DNA of 41,038 bases from the NCBI GenBank assembly GCA_002692065.1, contig NZJX01000014.1, positions 1 to 41,038 on the forward strand, written 5' to 3'. Below are positions 27,453-35,270 of this stretch, one piece after another; position 1 is the first letter of the stretch; the number at the start of each line of letters is the position of its first letter. Below the pieces are notes generated by a model. That model was not told the DNA's origin. It searched no databases and was given only the letters and a program-made list of their open reading frames with translations. This stretch comes from Flavobacteriales bacterium (GTDB lineage Bacteria > Bacteroidota > Bacteroidia > Flavobacteriales > UBA7430). The position numbers and the translations under genes were made by a program.

Positions 27453-28234
27453 CAATAATTGATGCAATCATTCTTGGAATATTTCAAGGAATGACAGAAT
27501 TTCTTCCAGTTAGTAGTAGCGGTCATAATGAAATTATTGAATCAATTCTCAAAATTAATGCATACGAAAATAATTTATTAACCATTACTGTATTGCATGC
27601 TGCAACTGCATTGAGTACTGTTATAATATTCAAAAAAGAATTCTGTAAAACTTTCTCAGGATTTTTCATGTTTAATTGTAGTAACGAATTTAAATTTTCC
27701 GTTAAAATAATTATATCTATGATTCCAGCTGTTATTATAGGTTTATTTTTTGAAAAAAGCATTGATCTTTTATTTCAAAATAACTTACTACTAGTTGGTA
27801 TAATGTTAATAGTAACAGGGATTCTATTATTTCTTTCTGATAAAAAAATTAAGACCGATAAAGGAATAAGTTTTAAAAATGCTTTTATAATTGGTTTAGC
27901 ACAATCGATTGCAATTCTTCCTGGTTTATCAAGGTCTGGCAGTACTATTTCAACAGCAATTTTTCTTGGTATTGACAAAAAATTAGCAGCAAAATTTTCT
28001 TTTATGATGGTTGTACCTCTTATTTTAGGAAAGATGATTAAAGACATATATGAACTAAAATTATTCGATCTTAATGAAGAATTTACTCCTCTTTTTTTTG
28101 GTTTTTTATCGGCATTTTTTACTGGGTTAATTTCATGCTCTTTTATGATAAAACTAGTTGAAAAAAGTAAATTACGGTATTTTTCAGTCTACTGTTTTAT
28201 AATGGGATTTATCTGTTTTATAAAATTTTACTAA
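27449..28234 (+). CDS. uppP: undecaprenyl-diphosphatase (BacA family)
   Basis: UppP dephosphorylates undecaprenyl diphosphate to recycle the lipid carrier for peptidoglycan and surface glycans. This is an integral inner-membrane protein of 261 residues with about seven or eight helices. The two active-site motifs are GMTEFLPVSSSGHNEI near the N-terminus (Glu and Ser/His) and LPGLSRSGSTI in the middle (Arg). It overlaps the DUF3098 gene by four bases. In many relatives truB comes next; here a beta-ketoacyl synthase follows after five bases. Confidence 0.95.
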   Translation: MTIIDAIILGIFQGMTEFLPVSSSGHNEIIESILKINAYENNLLTITVLHAATALSTVIIFKKEFCKTFSGFFMFNCSNEFKFSVKIIISMIPAVIIGLFFEKSIDLLFQNNLLLVGIMLIVTGILLFLSDKKIKTDKGISFKNAFIIGLAQSIAILPGLSRSGSTISTAIFLGIDKKLAAKFSFMMVVPLILGKMIKDIYELKLFDLNEEFTPLFFGFLSAFFTGLISCSFMIKLVEKSKLRYFSVYCFIMGFICFIKFY

Positions 28235-28239
28235 AATAA

Positions 28240-29415
28240 ATGCAGGAAGATATTATTATAAGCGGTTTTGGAAGTATTTCGTGTTTGGGCTCTGAATATT
28301 ACGAAATATGGAATAATTATCTTACTAAAAAGACTAGACTAAGTTTCAAAAAAATATTAAACTCTAAAATACCAATAGGAATATTGGATAAAAATGAGAA
28401 AGAAAAAATAATTGAAATTCAACGTGAAAATAAATTTTATAAAAGACTAGATAAATCTGTCTTAATGTCAATTTTTGCATCAAGAAAAGCAATCAAAAGT
28501 TCAAATTGGAAAAAAAGTTCAAAATTATCACTTAATATAGGGTCATCTAGAGGGGCGACTGAATTATTTGAAAAATACCATAAAGATTTTTTAAATAATA
28601 AATCTTCAAAATTATCTCCAATATCTTCTCCTAATACAAGTTTAGGTAACATTTCTACATGGGTTGCATATGATATTGGATTCAAAGGATTCTCTTTTTC
28701 ACATTCAATAACTTGCAGTACTGCACTTCATTCAATTTTAAATGGAATCGCATGGTTAAAATCTGGAATGTCTAAAAGATTTATTGCAGGAGCATCTGAA
28801 GCCCCAATTACAAATTTTACGATTTCTCAAATGAAAAGTTTGAATATATATTCAAATAAACTAACAAAATATCCTTGTCAACCTTTTAATTTAAAAAATA
28901 ATCAAAATACAATGGTTGTCTCTGAGGGGGCTTCATCTTTTTGTCTTGAATTACAAAAAAAACAAAATAAAAAAAGAGTTGTAAAAATTGCTGGATATGG
29001 ATATTTTAATGAAAAAATAAGCCATAATACCTCTATTAATAAAAATGGTATTGGATTATATAATACTATGAAAATAGCATTAAATATGGCTAATTTAAAT
29101 ACCGTAGATTGCATTATAACCCATGCACCCGGAACCATTTTGGGAGATAAAAGTGAATTTAATGCAATTAAAAAACTTTTTGGGAAATTTATCCCAAGAA
29201 TTACATCTAATAAACACATTATGGGCCATTCATTTTCAAATTCAGGAGGATCAAGTATTGAAATGGGAATTATGATGCTCAAAAATAATTACTTTATTGA
29301 TTTACCTTTCGAAACAATTTTTGAAAATAAGAATTTGAATAGTGATTTGAATTCTGTAATGATAAATTCTACCGGATTTGGAGGAAATTCTGTTAGCATT
29401 ATTTTAACTTTATAG
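28240..29415 (+). CDS. beta-ketoacyl synthase (KAS I/II-like), candidate biotin-pathway condensing enzyme
   Basis: A 391-residue thiolase-fold condensing enzyme. The catalytic triad is complete: Cys159 in HSITCSTALHSI, His295 in ITHAPGT and His330 in NKHIMGHSFSNSGG. The sequence diverges from housekeeping FabF: the second motif reads THAPGT rather than THGTGT, and the N-terminal part is reduced. It comes directly before bioB. In several flavobacteria a divergent ketoacyl synthase lies inside the bio cluster, suggesting a role in making the pimeloyl precursor, but this is inference; a general fatty acid or flexirubin/aryl polyene function is also possible. No acyl carrier gene is next to it. 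Confidence 0.85.
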   Translation: MQEDIIISGFGSISCLGSEYYEIWNNYLTKKTRLSFKKILNSKIPIGILDKNEKEKIIEIQRENKFYKRLDKSVLMSIFASRKAIKSSNWKKSSKLSLNIGSSRGATELFEKYHKDFLNNKSSKLSPISSPNTSLGNISTWVAYDIGFKGFSFSHSITCSTALHSILNGIAWLKSGMSKRFIAGASEAPITNFTISQMKSLNIYSNKLTKYPCQPFNLKNNQNTMVVSEGASSFCLELQKKQNKKRVVKIAGYGYFNEKISHNTSINKNGIGLYNTMKIALNMANLNTVDCIITHAPGTILGDKSEFNAIKKLFGKFIPRITSNKHIMGHSFSNSGGSSIEMGIMMLKNNYFIDLPFETIFENKNLNSDLNSVMINSTGFGGNSVSIILTL

Positions 29416-29434
29416 AAAAATTATAAATAAACTT

Positions 29435-29442
29435 TATATTTG
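29435..29442 (+). promoter_or_regulatory. candidate -7 box for bioB
   Basis: The plus strand reads TATATTTG, matching TAnnTTTG, 30 bases before the bioB ATG. It sits in the 57-base gap after the ketoacyl synthase, so bioB may also be transcribed on its own. No -33 TTG is evident, nor a BirA-type operator that I can recognise. Confidence 0.45.
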
Positions 29443-29472
29443 GAATATTAAATCAAACCCAAATAAAAATTC

Positions 29473-30579
29473 ATGAAGATACCTTACATAAAAAAATGGA
29501 CACCTGGTAAAATAGAAAAATTATTTAAATTTCCTTTAATTGACTTAATTTACGAAGCTTCCAAAATTCACAGGAAATATCATAAATCAAACGAAGTTCA
29601 AATTAGTACTTTAATTTCAATAAAAACTGGGGGTTGTCCTGAAGATTGTGGATATTGTCCTCAGGCTTCCAGATACAATACTAATATTGATAAAAATCAA
29701 TTAATGAATATTAATAAAGTTAAAGCTCAAGCATTAAGAGCTAAGAGTTCTGGTTCTTCAAGGATTTGTATGGGGGCAGCATGGAGAAATATAAAAGATG
29801 GAGAAGAATTTGACAAAGTTTTAGAAATGATAAAATGTATTACTGAACTGAATATGGAAGTCTGCTGTACGCTTGGTATGGTAAATAAAGATCAAGCAAG
29901 ACGACTTTATGAAGCTGGACTTTATGCCTATAATCACAATGTTGACACTTCAGAAGAATACTATAAAAAAATAATTTCTACTAGAGGTTATCAAGATAGG
30001 ATAAAAACTATAAATAATATCAGAAAAGCGGGAATTACTGTTTGCTCGGGTGGTATAATTGGAATGGGAGAGTCTGAAAAAGATAGAGCTTCCATGCTTT
30101 ATACCTTATATAAGCTTGATCCTTATCCAGAATCAGTACCTATTAATGCATTAGTTCCAGTTAAAGGAACACCAATGGAAAATAAAATAAAAATTGAAAT
30201 ATGGGACATAATTAAGATGATAGCAATTACTAGAATAGTACTACCAAAAACAAATGTAAGGCTCTCAGCTGGCAGAAAAGATTTTTCAGATGAAGGTCAA
30301 ACCTTATGCTTTATATCTGGTGCCAATTCAATTTTTGCTGGAGATAAACTTTTAACTACTCCAAATCCTAATATTAAAGATGATTTGAAATTATTTAAAA
30401 TACTAGGGATTAAATACAAAAAGACATTCGAAAATATTCCTAGAACAACAATTAATGAAAATTATAAATTATCGAAAAGAAAATATCCAAAAGAAAATTG
30501 GTCGAGACCTAATCATAAAATTCAAGCCAACATTGACTCTGCTACTAAAGCAAAAAAAATTAAATTTAATAAAGTTTGA
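29473..30579 (+). CDS. bioB: biotin synthase
   Basis: BioB inserts sulfur into dethiobiotin by radical SAM chemistry. The 368-residue protein has the [4Fe-4S] motif with Cys55, Cys59 and Cys62 (GGCPEDCGYCPQ). It also has the expected RICMGAAWRN, the NHNVDTSEEYY segment, GGIIGMGES and the conserved arginine in NVRLSAGR, which binds the auxiliary [2Fe-2S] cluster together with cysteines such as those in EVCCTLGM. The product supplies biotin for the AccB/AccC carboxylases encoded elsewhere in the window. No bioA, bioD or bioF is present here. The next gene starts within its stop codon (TGATG). Confidence 0.96.
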   Translation: MKIPYIKKWTPGKIEKLFKFPLIDLIYEASKIHRKYHKSNEVQISTLISIKTGGCPEDCGYCPQASRYNTNIDKNQLMNINKVKAQALRAKSSGSSRICMGAAWRNIKDGEEFDKVLEMIKCITELNMEVCCTLGMVNKDQARRLYEAGLYAYNHNVDTSEEYYKKIISTRGYQDRIKTINNIRKAGITVCSGGIIGMGESEKDRASMLYTLYKLDPYPESVPINALVPVKGTPMENKIKIEIWDIIKMIAITRIVLPKTNVRLSAGRKDFSDEGQTLCFISGANSIFAGDKLLTTPNPNIKDDLKLFKILGIKYKKTFENIPRTTINENYKLSKRKYPKENWSRPNHKIQANIDSATKAKKIKFNKV

Positions 30580-31220
30580 TGAAAAAACTACTACTTGTAT
30601 TAACCCTAATAAATTCAATTAATTGTTTTTCTCAAAATTTTTTTTGGGGGACAAAAATTGGAATTTCGTCCACTAAACTAAATTTATATAATATAGAAAA
30701 TAATACAATAAAATTTAAAAATATTTCTGATGTTTCAATTGGTTACGATTTAGGAATATTCTCTAGAATATCATTTTTGGGTATTTTTGTTCAACCTGAA
30801 ATTATTTATTCACAAATAAATTCAAATTTTAATATTTCAAATAACTTTTCTGATAATTATGATATAGATATATCTTTAAGAAAAAATAATACGGTTAAGA
30901 TTAACAAATTAGATATACCTATTTTATTTGGTAAGAATTTTTTCAAAATTACTAGATTTAATGCTGGCCCAGTTTTTAGTTATTTAATAAATCAAAGAAA
31001 TAAAACTGGTGAGAATAACCATAATACTGAAATAAATTTTTTTAAATCTAATATTAGAGGCCAAATTGGGACGGGTCTAAATCTCCCTTTTCTTATTATT
31101 GACATTAGATACGAATTTTCATTAAACCCAATTGGAAATAAAGTGAATATTGAAGAATTGACAATTCAATCTGACCAAAAAATAAATTCTTTTTTAATTT
31201 CAATTGGAATCAAACTATAA
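30579..31220 (+). CDS. outer-membrane beta-barrel protein, PorT-like family
   Basis: A 213-residue exported protein with a signal peptide (MKKLLLVLTLINSINCFSQ) and a mature part made of amphipathic strands. Examples are FWGTKIGISSTKL, SIGYDLGIFSRI, FVQPEIIYSQ, KLDIPILFGKNFF and FNAGPVFSYLI, ending in INSFLISIGIKL. The pattern LDIPILFG and the final strand are characteristic of the outer membrane protein beta-barrel family that includes PorT. I cannot say it is PorT itself, which is a T9SS component. The ATG shares bases with the bioB stop (TGATG), so it is translated from the bioB mRNA, an unexplained pairing. Confidence 0.8.
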   Translation: MKKLLLVLTLINSINCFSQNFFWGTKIGISSTKLNLYNIENNTIKFKNISDVSIGYDLGIFSRISFLGIFVQPEIIYSQINSNFNISNNFSDNYDIDISLRKNNTVKINKLDIPILFGKNFFKITRFNAGPVFSYLINQRNKTGENNHNTEINFFKSNIRGQIGTGLNLPFLIIDIRYEFSLNPIGNKVNIEELTIQSDQKINSFLISIGIKL

Positions 31221-31547
31221 CTTTTTCAATTTAACATTTTGTTTATGTCTAAGAAAATCTCTTTTTGTTTTTTTAATAAAATTTTTTTTGATAGCTTCTT
31301 CTAAATCAATTCCTGTTTGATTTGAAATACACACCAAAACCCATAATATATCTGCAAGTTCATCTTCGAGATTATATAGTTTATCTGATTGTTTTTGTGA
31401 TTGATCTCCATATTTTCTAGCAAATATTCTGGCTAACTCTCCAACTTCTTCCATTAAAATGGATAAATTTGTTAACTCACTAAAATACTTTACTCCATAC
31501 TTTTTTATCCAAAGATCAACTTTTTTTTGAAGTTCTTTAATTTTCAT
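31215..31547 (-). CDS. MazG-like nucleotide pyrophosphohydrolase
   Basis: A 110-residue all-alpha NTP pyrophosphohydrolase. Metal-binding acidic motifs are visible: EEVGELAR near residues 33-40 and LEDELADILWVL about 25 residues later, the ExxE-then-ExxD signature of the MazG/dUTPase superfamily. It probably hydrolyses non-canonical or surplus nucleoside triphosphates, though the substrate cannot be read. In flavobacteria it usually follows rsgA and dtd directly; here a deacetylase gene and a long gap come between. Its 3' end overlaps the barrel gene by six bases. Confidence 0.88.
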   Translation of the reverse strand: MKIKELQKKVDLWIKKYGVKYFSELTNLSILMEEVGELARIFARKYGDQSQKQSDKLYNLEDELADILWVLVCISNQTGIDLEEAIKKNFIKKTKRDFLRHKQNVKLKKL

Positions 31548-31902
31548 TTATAAATTATTTTGAAATTACTTTTTTAATTTAGTAAACATTCTTCTTAAAT
31601 AAATATTTAAAATAATATTAATAAAGATATGATTTTCAAATCACATTTAAAGTTTAGTCTTGATTTAAATGATAACAGTTTTAATATATTAAAAATTTAT
31701 ACTTTTTAAGCATTCAATTTACTAATTAATCTCAAAACCACTTAATATTTTTTTTTATTCAATTAAAAGTAAATTATGTATGTTTTTAAAAAATTTAATA
31801 TAATATTTATTACTTATTTTAAATTCATAATTTTAAAAACTAAATAAAAATTTCATAAGTGGTATTTTACTTATGTAAAATTTAGTTTATTAATTAAAGA
31901 AT
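31548..31902. other. 355-base gene-free stretch with two small palindromes
   Basis: This is the only gap above 300 bases. It is extremely AT-rich, holds no convincing open frame and no tRNA-like fold. Two inverted repeats stand out: TGATTT-TC-AAATCA at 31630-31643, and CATAAGT with ACTTATG eight bases apart at 31854-31875. The second ends 27 bases before the deacetylase start and could be an operator or part of its promoter. No exact TAnnTTTG box is seen on either strand near the flanking genes. It may be the scar of a lost gene. Confidence 0.6.
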
Positions 31903-32805
31903 ATGCTTAAAATTGCTCATGATGTTATATATAATCACCAATTAAAAAAGAATCATAGATTTCCAATGATTAAATATGAACTAATTCCTGAACAACTCAT
32001 TATGGAAAATACATGTATTGAGGATAATTTTTTTAAGCCAGGGGAAATTAGTGATAAAATAATACTTTTAACTCATCATGAATTTTATTATAACAAATTA
32101 ATTAATCAAACACTAAATGATAGAGAAATTAGAGCAATTGGCTTCCCAATGTCAAATAAACTAATTAAAAGAGAAAAAATGATTGTTCAAGGGACAATAG
32201 AATGTGCTCTAAATTCAATTAAATATGGAATTTCAATGAATATAGCCGGTGGAACTCATCATGCCTTCTCTAATCGTGCAGAGGCATTTTGTATACTAAA
32301 TGATCAAGCAATAGCAGCAAATTTTTTGATTTATAATGATTATTGTAAAAAAATACTAATATTAGATTTGGATGTTCACCAAGGAAATGGGACAGCGGAA
32401 ATATTTCGTAAAAATATAAATGTTTTTACGGTATCATTTCATGGAGAAAAAAATTATCCATTTAGAAAAGAAAAAAGTGATTATGATCATGGTTTTAAGG
32501 ATGGAACTTCTGATAGAGAATATTTAAATAAAATTAAGTATGATATACCAAGATTAGTAGAAAAATTTGAACCAGACTTTATTTTTTACCTTTCAGGTGT
32601 AGATATAATTGAAAATGACAAGCTTGGTAGATTGTCTGTTTCAATAAATGGATGTAAAGAACGAGACAGATTTGTATTAGATTATTGCAAAACCAATAAT
32701 ATTCCTTTACAAGTAAGTATGGGGGGGGGATATTCTCCAATTCTAAAAGATATTATTGAGGCTCATGCTAATACCTTCAGACTAGCTCAAGAAATTTACT
32801 TTTGA
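31903..32805 (+). CDS. histone-deacetylase-like amidohydrolase (AcuC/class II type)
   Basis: A 300-residue zinc-dependent deacetylase-fold enzyme. Catalytic and zinc residues are present: His119-His120 in AGGTHHAF, the zinc ligands Asp157 and His159 in LDLDVHQGNGTAE, Asp234 in LSGVDIIEND, and the C-terminal SMGGGYS. Bacterial members remove acetyl groups from proteins, polyamines or other small amides; the substrate is not readable. Three glycines of GGGY are encoded in a run of nine G (32721-32729), and here the frame is intact. The gene is alone on the plus strand, splitting the usual dtd-mazG pair, with its own upstream region and a possible terminator hairpin after the stop. Confidence 0.88.
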   Translation: MLKIAHDVIYNHQLKKNHRFPMIKYELIPEQLIMENTCIEDNFFKPGEISDKIILLTHHEFYYNKLINQTLNDREIRAIGFPMSNKLIKREKMIVQGTIECALNSIKYGISMNIAGGTHHAFSNRAEAFCILNDQAIAANFLIYNDYCKKILILDLDVHQGNGTAEIFRKNINVFTVSFHGEKNYPFRKEKSDYDHGFKDGTSDREYLNKIKYDIPRLVEKFEPDFIFYLSGVDIIENDKLGRLSVSINGCKERDRFVLDYCKTNNIPLQVSMGGGYSPILKDIIEAHANTFRLAQEIYF

Positions 32806-32863
32806 TAGAAAATTACATCTGATAATATATTTCTAACTAATATGATTAAAAAAATTTAATATA

Positions 32864-32883
32864 ATATTAATTGCTATTAATAT
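32864..32883. terminator. possible bidirectional terminator hairpin between the deacetylase gene and dtd
   Basis: ATATTAAT and ATTAATAT flank a four-base loop, giving an eight-base perfect but all-AT stem in the 82-base gap of two convergent genes. A run of T follows a few bases later on the plus strand, partly in the dtd 3' end. The stem is weak, so the call is tentative. Confidence 0.35.
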
Positions 32884-32887
32884 GTAA

Positions 32888-33337
32888 TCATTTTTTTTTT
32901 GATTCTAATATTATTGTAAATGGTCCATCATTTAAAATATTGACTTTCATATTTTGTCCAAAATAACCAAATTTAGTTTTTTTAAAATTATAAGATTTTA
33001 TACCAAATTTGAACTTTTCATATAATTTTTCTGCTTTATCTGGTCTTTCAGCTCGAATAAATGATGGTCTGTTTCCTTTATTTGAAGTTGCCAAAAGTGT
33101 AAATTGACTAACCAATAAAATTTCCCCGTCAACGTCTCTAATGGATAAATTTAATTTATCTTTTTCATCGGTAAATACTCTTAAATTTAAAAGCTTATTA
33201 ACAAGCCAATTTATATCTTTCTCAGAATCTCCAATTTCAATCCCAATAAAAACTAAAAGACCCCTATTAATCTTACTTATCAATTTATTTTTAACAAGAA
33301 TACTTGCATTAGAAACTCTTTGGACAACTAATTTCAT
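32888..33337 (-). CDS. dtd: D-aminoacyl-tRNA deacylase
   Basis: Dtd removes D-amino acids (and glycine from tRNA-Ala) mistakenly attached to tRNA. The 149-residue protein begins MKLVVQRVSNASI, has the LLVSQFTLLATSNKGNRPSF segment including the Ser-Gln-Phe-Thr active-site motif, and ends with the cross-subunit NDGPFTIIL near the C-terminus, where the usual Gly-Pro or Asn-x-Pro turn is present as NDGP. It starts five bases after the rsgA stop, the conserved pairing, and is likely co-transcribed with it. Confidence 0.95.
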   Translation of the reverse strand: MKLVVQRVSNASILVKNKLISKINRGLLVFIGIEIGDSEKDINWLVNKLLNLRVFTDEKDKLNLSIRDVDGEILLVSQFTLLATSNKGNRPSFIRAERPDKAEKLYEKFKFGIKSYNFKKTKFGYFGQNMKVNILNDGPFTIILESKKK

Positions 33338-33342
33338 ATAAT

Positions 33343-34260
33343 TTATCTGTATTGGTTTGAATGGTCTTCTAACAAATTTAAATAACTATTATATCTCATA
33401 GATGAAATTTTTTTTTCTTTTAAAGCCTTTTTTACACTACATTCTGGTTCATTTAAATGAATACAATTATTATATTTACATTTGTTTTTTATCTGTTTAA
33501 ATTCTGGAAAATAATCTGCAAGCTCGTACTTATTAATTTCTACTAGACCCAGACCTTTAATTCCTGGAGTATCAATTATTAAACTTTTTGAATTTAATTC
33601 ATACATTTCTGCAAAGGTGGTCGTGTGAACTCCAGTTTTATTTGCTTCAGAAATATTATTTGTTTTTATATTTAAATCTGGTAAAATTGAATTTAAAAAC
33701 GTTGATTTCCCCACTCCAGAGTTTCCTGAGAGTAAAGTTATTTTATTTTCCATCTCTTTAACTAAGGAGTCTGAGCTAGATATTTTTAAAGCTGATATCT
33801 GAAAACATTTATATCCAATTTTCATAAATTTTGAACTTAATTCTTTTAACTCTTTAATTTCTTTTTTATTGTAAATATCAATTTTATTAAAAATTAAATA
33901 TGTTGGTATTTGGTAAGCTTCAGCCGTAACAAGAAATCTATTAATAAACATGATAGAAGTAATAGGAGATTTTACAGTAATAAATAGTAAAGCTAAATCA
34001 ATATTTGAGGCTACAATATGAGTTTGTTTAGACAACTTTACTGATTTTCTTACAATATAATTTTTTCTTTCTAAAATATTATTTATTAAATAATCTTCAC
34101 CTTCCTTTATCACATTTACGTTATCTCCAACAGCAATTGGGTTTGTACTTTTAATTCCCTTAATTCTAAATTTTCCCTTAATTCTACATTTAACCTTAAT
34201 ATTATTTTTTAACTTTACATAGTACCAACTACCAGTTGATTTAAATACTGTACCATTCAT
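33343..34260 (-). CDS. rsgA: ribosome small subunit-dependent GTPase A
   Basis: RsgA is a circularly permuted GTPase that checks late 30S subunit maturation. The 305-residue protein has an N-terminal OB-fold (about 1-65) and then the permuted G domain with G4 NKIDIY, G1 GNSGVGKSTFLN and G3 DTPGIKGLGL. A C-terminal zinc-binding segment contains CKYNNCIHLNEPECSVKKAL, with the expected Cys/His ligands. It is divergent from gldA with 57 bases between the genes; the minus-strand sequence has a near match (TAAAGTTTG) to the -7 box but one base too long. Confidence 0.95.
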   Translation of the reverse strand: MNGTVFKSTGSWYYVKLKNNIKVKCRIKGKFRIKGIKSTNPIAVGDNVNVIKEGEDYLINNILERKNYIVRKSVKLSKQTHIVASNIDLALLFITVKSPITSIMFINRFLVTAEAYQIPTYLIFNKIDIYNKKEIKELKELSSKFMKIGYKCFQISALKISSSDSLVKEMENKITLLSGNSGVGKSTFLNSILPDLNIKTNNISEANKTGVHTTTFAEMYELNSKSLIIDTPGIKGLGLVEINKYELADYFPEFKQIKNKCKYNNCIHLNEPECSVKKALKEKKISSMRYNSYLNLLEDHSNQYR

Positions 34261-34317
34261 TTAAATTTATTATTAATTTTCCCCTAATTTACAAACTTTA
34301 AAATATCAAAAAAAAAT

Positions 34318-35211
34318 ATGTCAGTCGTTATCAATAAACTCACAAAAAAATATTCTATTAAAAATGCTTTAAGTAATATTTCTTTTGAAATTGACAGAGG
34401 AGAAATAATCGGATTATTGGGACCAAATGGGGCAGGTAAGTCGACTTTATTTAAAATTTTATCTGGATTCATAAAAGATTACGATGGAGAAATTAAAATT
34501 TATGACATAGATATTCATAAAGATTCTATTTCAGCAAAAAATAAAATTGGATATTTACCTGAAAAAAATCCTTTATATGATGAAATGTACGTTAAAGAGT
34601 ATCTTGAATTTATTTGTAAAATTCATAAAATAAAAGACTCATCAATAAATACTATAATTTCAAAAGTTGGTTTGAAAAATGAAAAAAATAAATTAATTAA
34701 AAATCTTTCCAAAGGTTATAAACAAAGAGTTGGTTTGGCTCAAGCACTTATTCACAACCCTGAAGTAATTATTCTTGATGAACCAATTTCCGGATTAGAT
34801 CCTAATCAAATCATTGAAATAAAAAATTTAATTAAAAATATATCAATTAATAAAATTTTAATAATATCATCTCACATTATAAGTGAGATTGAAGACATTT
34901 GTAACAGAATAGTAATACTAAATAAAGGAAAATTAGTTTTTGATACTAAAGTGAATCAAAATAGTGATAAACTTTATAAAATTATGATTGAATTTGATAA
35001 AGAAATTAATATATCTAGACTTAAAAAAATTAATGGCATTCATAAAATTATCAAATTAAATAATTATAATTACGAAATATTTCAAAATTCGAATATTGAT
35101 TCACAATCTGAAATTATTCAATTTTCAAAAAAAAATAAAATTAAAATTTTAAAAATAGAGAAAGAAAAAACAAATATTAAAGATATTTTTAAATTACTTA
35201 CTAATAATTAA
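34318..35211 (+). CDS. gldA: ABC transporter ATP-binding protein, GldA-like
   Basis: GldA is the ATPase of the GldAFG ABC transporter first found as essential for gliding in Flavobacterium johnsoniae. The 297-residue protein has Walker A GPNGAGKST, an LSKGYKQR signature (LSGGQ position), Walker B VIILDEP with the following D-loop and SSHIISEIEDIC. IGYLPEKNPLYDEMYVKEYLEF is characteristic of GldA. The permease genes gldF and gldG are absent from the window, so the orthology is by sequence only, and it could be another ABC-2 type exporter ATPase. It is followed by metK after 59 bases. Confidence 0.82.
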   Translation: MSVVINKLTKKYSIKNALSNISFEIDRGEIIGLLGPNGAGKSTLFKILSGFIKDYDGEIKIYDIDIHKDSISAKNKIGYLPEKNPLYDEMYVKEYLEFICKIHKIKDSSINTIISKVGLKNEKNKLIKNLSKGYKQRVGLAQALIHNPEVIILDEPISGLDPNQIIEIKNLIKNISINKILIISSHIISEIEDICNRIVILNKGKLVFDTKVNQNSDKLYKIMIEFDKEINISRLKKINGIHKIIKLNNYNYEIFQNSNIDSQSEIIQFSKKNKIKILKIEKEKTNIKDIFKLLTNN

Positions 35212-35270
35212 TTTTAAAATTAATTTTTTAAATTCGTAGCTAACTAAGGTATAACTTAAAAAAAACATAA

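Noticed and set aside
30579-31220. Calling the barrel gene after bioB as porT.
   Set aside because: Only general family features are visible; PorT identity would need comparison with confirmed orthologues.
35212-35270. Sequence TCGTAGCTAACTAAGG before metK recalls the 3' end of a SAM-II riboswitch.
   Set aside because: The 5' GC-paired stem and the pseudoknot partners are missing and only 59 bases are available, so no riboswitch fold can be supported.
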